In this document: positions 57,573-64,000 of the stretch, piece by piece
Numbering within the stretch: the stretch's first letter is position 1
Layout: each line of letters begins with the position of its first letter
NCBI GenBank assembly: GCA_030278955.1
Contig: JAOANR010000003.1
Coordinates: 30,767,227 to 30,831,226, forward strand
Direction: 5' to 3'
Length of the DNA stretch: 64,000 bases
DNA from: Hygrophila difformis
Taxonomy: Eukaryota > Streptophyta > Magnoliopsida > Lamiales > Acanthaceae
Made by a program: the position numbers and the translations under genes
Notes under the pieces: model-generated
Told to the model about the DNA's origin: nothing
Database searches by the model: none
The model's input: the letters and a program-made list of their open reading frames with translations, nothing else

Positions 57573-58834
57573 TGTAATACCCGAGAATTTTCCAACATAA
57601 AATAAAACAATAATTAAATAAATAAACAATAAATACAATAAATACCATAAATAAATAAATCCAGCAAATAAAGAAAGAAATAAAGATAAGGGAATGAGAA
57701 ATGAGATTTTTACTTAAAAAGGAATTAAAGGAATTTAATTAAGTAAAAGGAATTATTAAAGGTAAATAAATTGTACACCGAAACCCGACACCAATGAACT
57801 CGAGAATTCGAGTCCAACATCCAATTAGACCCGAGTAGAAATTTAGAGAGAAAGTAGAAACCCGGAGATACCCGCCCGAGCACCATGACAATGCTCGGCT
57901 TTATTCGGTACTAAATTTTCAGGAACTCAGAATTCGGGAGCATAGAGGGATATAAATCCGAAAGAGAGGAGGAAAAGCACGACGGATCGCACGACCCGCC
58001 CGGACCGAAGTCCAGGCGAAGTCGGCGCGGTGGCCACGCGGTCAATAGGCATTGGGCGCGCCACCCCACAGATTTGGTAGTTACGTGAATCTCTCGCCCG
58101 AACGCGGATTTTTCGACTTTCGGTTGAACGTCTTTCAACTCAAGACCCTTAGGGTCAGATCTTGGACGCCCTAGGTCTTAGCTATCTATAAATAAGCTCC
58201 CTTGGAAGCCCCGAACACTTTTACAAAACCCTACAACTCTCTACACATTCGAAACCCTAAATCCGGAGTCGTCGGAGGCACGAAACCAAGGCTTGGACTG
58301 TTGGACAAAAATTTCAAGATCTCCAGCGTTGTGGTAAGTCCCGATCAATCCTTGTTTAATATATGATTCGAAAACGAATCATAATCTTCTCCTTTTCCCT
58401 TCTACACCTCGAATTGGATCTAGATCGTAGAACCCGACGAGCGGAGAGGAGAAACGGTGGACTGGAAGCCACGCCTTCGAAATAGACGATCCCAGATGTT
58501 CACAACTCTGTAAGTTAACCTTACATGGTTTTGGGAGGAATTAAAACGTTCGAAACTAAAAGATTTAACAAGAGATCGTAAATCTGCCAATGTATGTTTT
58601 TACCGGCGCAACATTTTTGTCGAATTTTTCTGAACCTTAAAACGACTTCAAACGGAAAAACTTAAAACATGAAAAACGTTCCTAAGGCTTAGATCTATCT
58701 ACTGTAAAATTTTCAAAATTTTTAGAGACGATTTGATATGTGAAAACCAACCAAAACCGAACTGCTTGAAACTAGATCTTGAAATTATTTTTGGGGGGAT
58801 CATCATTTGCATTTGCATATTGCATCTCTTCTAT

Positions 58835-58958
58835 GAACTTAGGATCTTGGCGAATTTGAACTTAGAATCTTGGCGAATTTGAACCTAGAATCTTGGCGAA
58901 TTTGAACTTAGAATCTTGGCGAAATTGAACTTAGAATCTTGGCGAATATTAACTTAGA
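58835..58958. repeat. 23-bp tandem repeat, five units
   Basis: The unit is GAACTTAGAATCTTGGCGAA plus three bases; units start at 58835, 58858, 58881, 58904 and 58927, with a partial sixth. It ends just before the small ORF at 58976. Confidence 0.93.
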
Positions 58959-58975
58959 TCTCTTGCTTGCGTTAG

Positions 58976-59311
58976 ATGGCTAGTCAAGACATGATGCAGT
59001 TGATGATCAGGATGATGAGCGTTCATCTTGATTCCCACCAAACCCTAGAGAAAATGAAGTACCGTATGGCTCAATTGGAGGCCAATTTGCACCACATGGG
59101 CAACTTGAGAGAGGCGGATCACCACCGCATAAACCAACTCGAACGCCAAGTCCAAACCCTCACTACACAAAACCTAATACTAAAGGAGCACATCGATGCC
59201 CATGGGCAAGACTTGAACACTATCTTTGACGATCTACTGCCGCCGAGTTCGGAGGAGGAAGACCCGGAGGAGGATCCTGCTACCCCACCGGAGGACGTCT
59301 TGAGACGCTAG
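58976..59311 (+). CDS. Small coiled-coil ORF between LTR and gag
   Basis: ATG at 58976 in a fair start context (gtt-ag-ATG-GCT), 111 aa. Met-rich start MASQDMMQLMIRMMSVHLDS, a long helical region with coiled-coil spacing (LEKMKYRMAQLEANL, INQLERQVQTL, TQNLILKEHI), and an acidic end PPSSEEEDPEEDPATPPED. It is followed at 59386 by AATAAA and at 59420 by an A run. I recognise no family. Plant Tat/Ogre elements can have an extra ORF before gag, but gag here is of the Tekay-like kind. It could also be a captured or retrocopied host fragment. Confidence 0.5.
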   Translation: MASQDMMQLMIRMMSVHLDSHQTLEKMKYRMAQLEANLHHMGNLREADHHRINQLERQVQTLTTQNLILKEHIDAHGQDLNTIFDDLLPPSSEEEDPEEDPATPPEDVLRR

Positions 59312-59620
59312 AGATTCTATTTTTAGTAGATACTATTTTGCTAGGAAAATATTTCTACCTTTGTACTAAAAATTTCTTTTGAGGAAATAAAATGCCCGAT
59401 TTATTTATAATAAATCGAAAAAAAAAAATCCGGACAGACCTGTTCGTACGACAAAAAAAAAAACGAAACAAAACAAATTAAAATAAAACCCCGAGGCGTA
59501 CGGCGCTTCTTAGTTCGATCGAGCACCACGTGCTAAATTACCAAACACGTATACATTTATAGAAATTGCTTAGACTATATGTTAAATTCACAAGTCCTAA
59601 TCCACCCTAATTGTACCAGA

Positions 59621-60573
59621 ATGACACCCAGAGGAAGAGGAAGAGGAAGAACTCAAACCGCTCCCCAAACCACCACTGAAACACCTACCGAAATACCCCC
59701 AAATGTTACGGAACCGTCCCAACCTGTAGAGGAACAACCCCAAGGTGCGCAGGACGCCCCCGCACCGAACAATGTGGGCGATCGTCTTCGGACGATAGAA
59801 GAGGTTTTGATTGCGCTGGGGAACGCGCAAGTCAACCAGGGCCAAGCTGCGGCGGTACCTCCGCCCCAAGCTCGCCCTAACTATCTGGCTATGGTGAATC
59901 CCTACCAGCCACCCCACTATGCTGGTGAGGAGGATCCAGCCAAACTGGAAGAATGAATCCGGACCTTCGACAAACTGCTGGGAGTAGTCAAATGTCCGGA
60001 AGGAGAAAGGGTGCATGTCGCTTCGTACTACTTGGGAGGCGAAGCGGATGACTGGTGGCAGGCGACTCAAGCTAAGCTGACTGAAGATGACGAGCCCTAC
60101 TCGTGGATGGAGATGATGGAACTACTCAGGGATCGATTCTATCCCTTGAGTACTAAAGCTGCCATGTACGAAGAATTCCTGTCACTAAAGCAAGGAGGCC
60201 AAACCGTACAAGAGTACTATACACGATTCAAGGAGCTAGTGAGATTTGCACCGAGACTCGTACCCACGGATGCGGAGAAAGCACAAAAATTCGAGATGGG
60301 ACTGAACCTGTCTGTTCGCGAGGTGATCGCGGGGGTACACTACCCCGATTTGCAAGCTGTGTATGTCCGCGCTGTGGCAGTAGCGCGTGTGCAACAACTG
60401 AAGAGAAGGGTGAGTGGGGAGTCCAGCAGGGGTCCCCAAGACAAGAGAAATCGGGACTCGAGAAGCGAGAACAACACGGGAAGGAACGAACAGCGGAGAG
60501 GGTCGAGTAGGCCTCAACAAAACAACAATGGGAGAAGGTTTAACCAAGAAGAACCCGTACCACCCTGCCCAGG
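59621..60573 (+). pseudogene. gag: gag, one nonsense codon, 3' part cut off
   Basis: ATG at 59621: MTPRGRGRGRTQTAP. Then DRLRTIEEVLIALGNAQVNQ and YQPPHYAGEEDPAKLEE, and TGA at 59954-59956. The other gag in this window has Trp at this place (KLEGWIETFDKLL), so TGG to TGA is likely. The frame continues with VASYYLGGEADDWWQATQ, LRDRFYPLSTKAAMYEEFL, EYYTRFKELVRFAP and a basic linker. It ends at PPCP, the first residues of the zinc-knuckle region, where the Athila-type LTR begins. Confidence 0.88.
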
Positions 60574-62462
60574 TGATGGGTGATTTTCACTACTCATATT
60601 TTACCACAAGCGGATGGTAGTCATCAAGTAATAAAAACCGGTGAATACCGGGTCGAATCCACAGGGAATTTCAGAATATTATTTCATTCTGGAGAAATTT
60701 TAATTGTTCTTAAGTTCATTAATTATATTTAATATATTTAAAAAGATTTTGATTAATTCTAATGGTGATTTAATTGAAAATAGTGACATTAAATTTAAAA
60801 TAAAGCAAATTAAAATTATATTTAATAAGGATATAAATGAGAGTTGCTTGTAATATTTTAAATATTGCCATCTTTATATAAAATAGAAATTGTGTAATAA
60901 TTTGACATTTCCCAATGTTCTAAAAATCAATTTCTTAAAATTAATTATTTTATAAAGATTAAAAATATTATAATCTGCTAATAATCAAATTATGCTTAAA
61001 CAGATTTCATGGAAGTTGGTTAAATTATCTAACATTCTGCAATCATTATTCTAGGCTTAAATTTGAGTCTTTCCCAAGCTTACAAATTTTCCTATAGCAA
61101 TTAAAAGGCACTTTTCATTTCCCAAATCATTGTGCACATGCTAGAATCCATTTATAATGCAATTTATTCCCAATTCCGATACTAAAATATTAATTCTACT
61201 TTTTATCTCCCGATTTAGCAAAGCAGAAACCACAGAATTGAATTCTAACATTTAATTATGCAGAACAGTGTAAATAATTTAACAATCATGGTAAAATAAT
61301 AGCAAAACATAGTAAACTGGATTTAATTAATAATATTAAAATGCAGACAGATTAGAATTAATGTCAGATTACTAAAAATAGTGAACACAGATTGATCGAT
61401 TAATTTAGGGTTTTGGCAGATTAATAATTTAAATAGCAGATTTGACAAAACACCAAATATCGATCAATTCAATAACATCTAACATATAATCCTAAATTTA
61501 GTATGTGAATAGATTAATATTGCATCAGATTAATTAAAGCACATTAAAGCAGATAGATCGATTAAAATGACGGATTCCAGATTTCTGCTAAATTCTAATT
61601 ATTGATCAAATGCAGGCATACAATACATGATTTTAATCCACATTCTAATAATTCAAACAGATTAATCCAGATTACAAAATAAAACATCGACATATCATAT
61701 TACTTCCATAAAAGATGAATTCGTACTTCAAAGTGATTCTGAACTCCCGTTCTAGAACACTTCTAACACGAACATTACAGAAATCCGTCTACAAATTAAG
61801 AACATGATAGCAGATTATATTTAGAGGCAATTTCAATTCATTACAATGCAAGAAAAAGAAAGGCAACACCTAGAATAGGAAGAACACGCCTAGAACAGCG
61901 TCCTTGATGCATTCCTCCGGCATGATTTTGTGTTTCCGGCCTTCTTCTCCCATTAGCAGATGTTTTCAGAGTGTGTATTTTCGAGTTTTGCAGTCTGTCT
62001 GATGAAGAATGACGAAGAACCGTATTTAAAACTGAGTTCGGGTGGTTAGAAAACTGCCCAACTGCGACGATGGCGCATCCAACGGCGCTCGGGAGTACTT
62101 TTATGCGCCACTCAGTACAAGTGGCGCATAACCTGACTTCAAAATTTTCCAAGATAAAAAATGGCGCATAAAGTGGCGCTGGAGAGCAGTTTTTGGCGCC
62201 ACTCAGTGTGTGTGGCGCATAAACTGACTCGAAATTTTTCCAAGGTTGAAATTGGCGCATACTGTGGCGCCTGAGCTCGATTTTGGGCGCCACCAAGAAG
62301 GTGTGGCGCCTGAACTGAGTCTGTGACACTCGAATTTTAGCTCAAACTCAACCAAAATGATAGCCTATTCAATCCCTAAGGTTAGTAAGTCAGATTTAGC
62401 ATGTGTAACCTCCCTAAATCCTCCCGGATCATAATTCTCCTCAATTAGTTAAATAATTCGCA
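60574..62462 (-). repeat. 3' LTR of the Athila-type element
   Basis: Plus-strand edges TGATGGGTGATTTTC and AATTCGCA give TG...CA ends on either strand. Very AT-rich except for the GC-rich tandem block. No coding sequence; the 162-codon minus frame at 61841-62329 follows the repeats. Confidence 0.75.
62071..62325. repeat. 91-bp tandem repeat in the Athila LTR
   Basis: Units start at TGGCGCAT 62071, 62162 and 62253, the third partial. Each contains TGGCGC/GCGCCA pairs that can fold on themselves. Confidence 0.85.
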
Positions 62463-62902
62463 TGAAACTCCCCCTTCTACATCTCCATCAAGTCAACTTG
62501 CACATATCAAGATCAATCACCAAGCACACAAACTTACATTCATTTCTCACATTTTGCTACTTGTTCTAATTAATAGGCAATGTCCTACTCAATTTATTTA
62601 ACACATGCGAATAACATAGTATAAAATTTAAACAGCATAATTAAAATAAAAACACACTTAATTAAACAAGTGCAATAAAGAGGCTAAAAGCACATAAATA
62701 ATAACATGCAAAATTATTTTGTCTTTTTATGTCATTTTAAAATTTTTATTGGTTTTTATAGATTTTAATAAATAAAAACTCAACATAATTAAAATGCAAT
62801 GCAATTATTTCAATAAGCATATTTAAACAATCAAAGGCTTAACATTAATTTGTTCGATGAATTTAACTTCATCTCCAAAATAATGTTTAAGTCTTTGACC
62901 AT
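62463..62902 (-). other. 3' UTR and PPT of the Athila-type element
   Basis: Non-coding; the polypurine tract adjoins the LTR. Confidence 0.6.
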
Positions 62903-64000
62903 TTACAGTAAATTCCCTTTCATCTTCAGCTTTAAAACGACTGCACCATTATCCAACACCTTAACAATCCTAAAAGGTCCTGACCATTTCGTCTTCAATT
63001 TACCAGGAAATAGTTTAAATCTAGAATTATATAAAAGCACTAATTGACCACCTTCAAACACCTTAGGCCTAAGTATTTTATCATGATAAAGCTTTGTTCT
63101 CTCCTTATAAATTAGAGCATTATCATAAGCTTGACGTCTAATTTCTTCTAACTCAGTAAGATCTATCTTCCTTTTTTCTTGAGCCTCTTTAAATTCAAAA
63201 TTCAATTTCTTCATAGCCCAAAGTGATTTAAACTCAAGTTCAAAAGGTAAGCGACAAGCTTTACCATAAACTAATTTAAAAGGAGTCATACCTATAGGTG
63301 TTTTAAAAGCTGTCCTATAAGCCCATAATACTTCATCTAACTTAAAAGCCCAATCTTTTCTAGATTTCCCTACCGTGGCTTCCAAAATCTTTTTAATCTC
63401 ACGATTAGTGACTTCTACCTGACCATTGGCTTGAGGATGATAGGGTGTTGTTATCCTATGATGAACATGAAATCTAGATAACAATTGATTAACAACCCTA
63501 TTAACAAAATGAGATCCACCATCACTAATGATCGCTTTAGGCACACCAAAACGAGTAAAGATTTGCTTTTTCAGAAATTTAATCACTTGTTTAGCATCAT
63601 TTAAAGCACATGATTCAGCCTCTACCCATTTTGAAACATACTCAACAGCAACAAGAATATACAGTTTCCCATTAGATGGTGGAAATGGACCCATGAAATC
63701 AATTCCCCACAAATCAAACAACTCAACAGGCATAATTCCTTTTAATGGCATTTCATCCCTTTTAGTGATATTACCAGCCCTTTGACATACATCACATTTT
63801 AGCACAAATGATCTAGCATCACGATAAATATTAGGCCAATATAAACCACCTTCGAGTACCTTATGAGCTGTCCTATTCGGTCCAACATGTCCTCCTCCAA
63901 GTCCTTCGTGGCAAGCCTTTAATACTTTTTCAAAATCTTCATCAGGGATGCATCGCCTTACAATTTGATCTGAACAGAGTCTAAACAAATAAGGCTCATC
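62903..64000 (-). CDS. pol: Integrase end of Athila-type pol (partial)
   Basis: The frame is open from the window edge to a stop at 62903. HHCC zinc region: [20 protein letters not shown], then YWPNIYRDA and [12 protein letters not shown] core: [28 protein letters not shown] and [17 protein letters not shown], with the three acidic residues intact. The GPY/F-like tail is [20 protein letters not shown]. Wording such as [18 protein letters not shown] is characteristic of Athila/Tat integrases. It catalyses insertion of the cDNA. RT and RNase H must lie further right, outside the window. Confidence 0.92.
   Translation of the reverse strand, partial: DEPYLFRLCSDQIVRRCIPDEDFEKVLKACHEGLGGGHVGPNRTAHKVLEGGLYWPNIYRDARSFVLKCDVCQRAGNITKRDEMPLKGIMPVELFDLWGIDFMGPFPPSNGKLYILVAVEYVSKWVEAESCALNDAKQVIKFLKKQIFTRFGVPKAIISDGGSHFVNRVVNQLLSRFHVHHRITTPYHPQANGQVEVTNREIKKILEATVGKSRKDWAFKLDEVLWAYRTAFKTPIGMTPFKLVYGKACRLPFELEFKSLWAMKKLNFEFKEAQEKRKIDLTELEEIRRQAYDNALIYKERTKLYHDKILRPKVFEGGQLVLLYNSRFKLFPGKLKTKWSGPFRIVKVLDNGAVVLKLKMKGNLL

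Larger units (their letters stand above)
57573..60573 (+). mobile_element. Gypsy element, 5' part, cut by an Athila element
   Basis: It starts TGTAATACCCGAG. An LTR TATA (CTATAAATAAG) lies near 58183-58193, with a GC-rich CACGCGG stretch before it as in the other LTRs. No LTR end or tRNA-Met primer site was found before gag, so part of LTR/leader has been lost. It carries a small ORF at 58976 and gag from 59621 that stops at the insertion point 60573. Gag similarity ties it to the element at 37929-44576. Confidence 0.75.
60574..64000 (-). mobile_element. Athila-type gypsy element, 3' part
   Basis: On the minus strand: integrase (from beyond the window end to 62903), short 3' UTR, polypurine tract at about 62468-62478 (minus AGAAGGGGGAG) and 3' LTR 60574-62462 ending at the gag junction. 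The integrase wording belongs to the Tat/Athila branch. No env-like ORF is seen between integrase and LTR. Confidence 0.85.

Noticed and set aside
61841..62329. 162-codon minus ORF
   Set aside because: It follows the 91-bp tandem repeat and LTR sequence and has no recognisable protein pattern.

Overview
This window is nuclear DNA of a flowering plant, most likely a eudicot. It holds two interrupted host genes with GT-AG introns: a SWI3A-type chromatin-remodelling subunit on the + strand and an HVA22/TB2-DP1 membrane protein on the - strand. Most of the rest is transposable elements. Many long reading frames are retrotransposon gag/pol or artefacts of low-complexity LTR DNA. The species cannot be named from the sequence.

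Layout. 1-3140: fragments of Ty3/gypsy LTRs in both orientations. 3141-15047: a Tekay/Del-like chromovirus on the + strand, with 5' LTR (5' end missing), tRNA-Met primer site, gag (frameshifted), protease-RT-RNaseH-integrase-chromodomain polyprotein, pre-PPT hairpin and a 3.37 kb 3' LTR. 15048-18594: LTR remnants. Within them a hAT-type MITE (8-bp TSD) carries a 5'-truncated LINE (18-bp TSD). 19137-19895: two MITE-like repeats upstream of SWI3A. 20080-24409: SWI3A, seven coding exons. 25041-30305: a complete but non-autonomous LTR element on the - strand (5-bp TSD GTATG) carrying one 393-aa ORF that I do not recognise. 30773-32585: an internally deleted LINE with a 16-bp TSD. 32838-33400: a hAT MITE just beyond the stop codon of HVA22. 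33482-34406: HVA22, with ABRE-like sites upstream. 35001-36310: further MITE-like repeats.

The right half is nested retroelements. An L1-type LINE whose ORF1 has an RRM (36892-47780) is split by a non-autonomous gypsy element (37929-44576, - strand, 5-bp TSD CCGGT). A second, less decayed but 5'-truncated LINE of the same kind lies at about 49499-54980. A gypsy element beginning at 57573 has an extra small coiled-coil ORF before gag. Its gag is cut at the zinc-knuckle region by an Athila-type element (60574 to the window end, - strand).

The order of insertion can be read at several places from target-site duplications. Besides the unknown 393-aa ORF, the most interesting signals are two sets of short hairpins in the gypsy LTRs and next to the polypurine tract. 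Their stems change on both sides between families, which suggests selection on RNA or DNA structure. All comparisons were made by eye; no search or alignment program was run.
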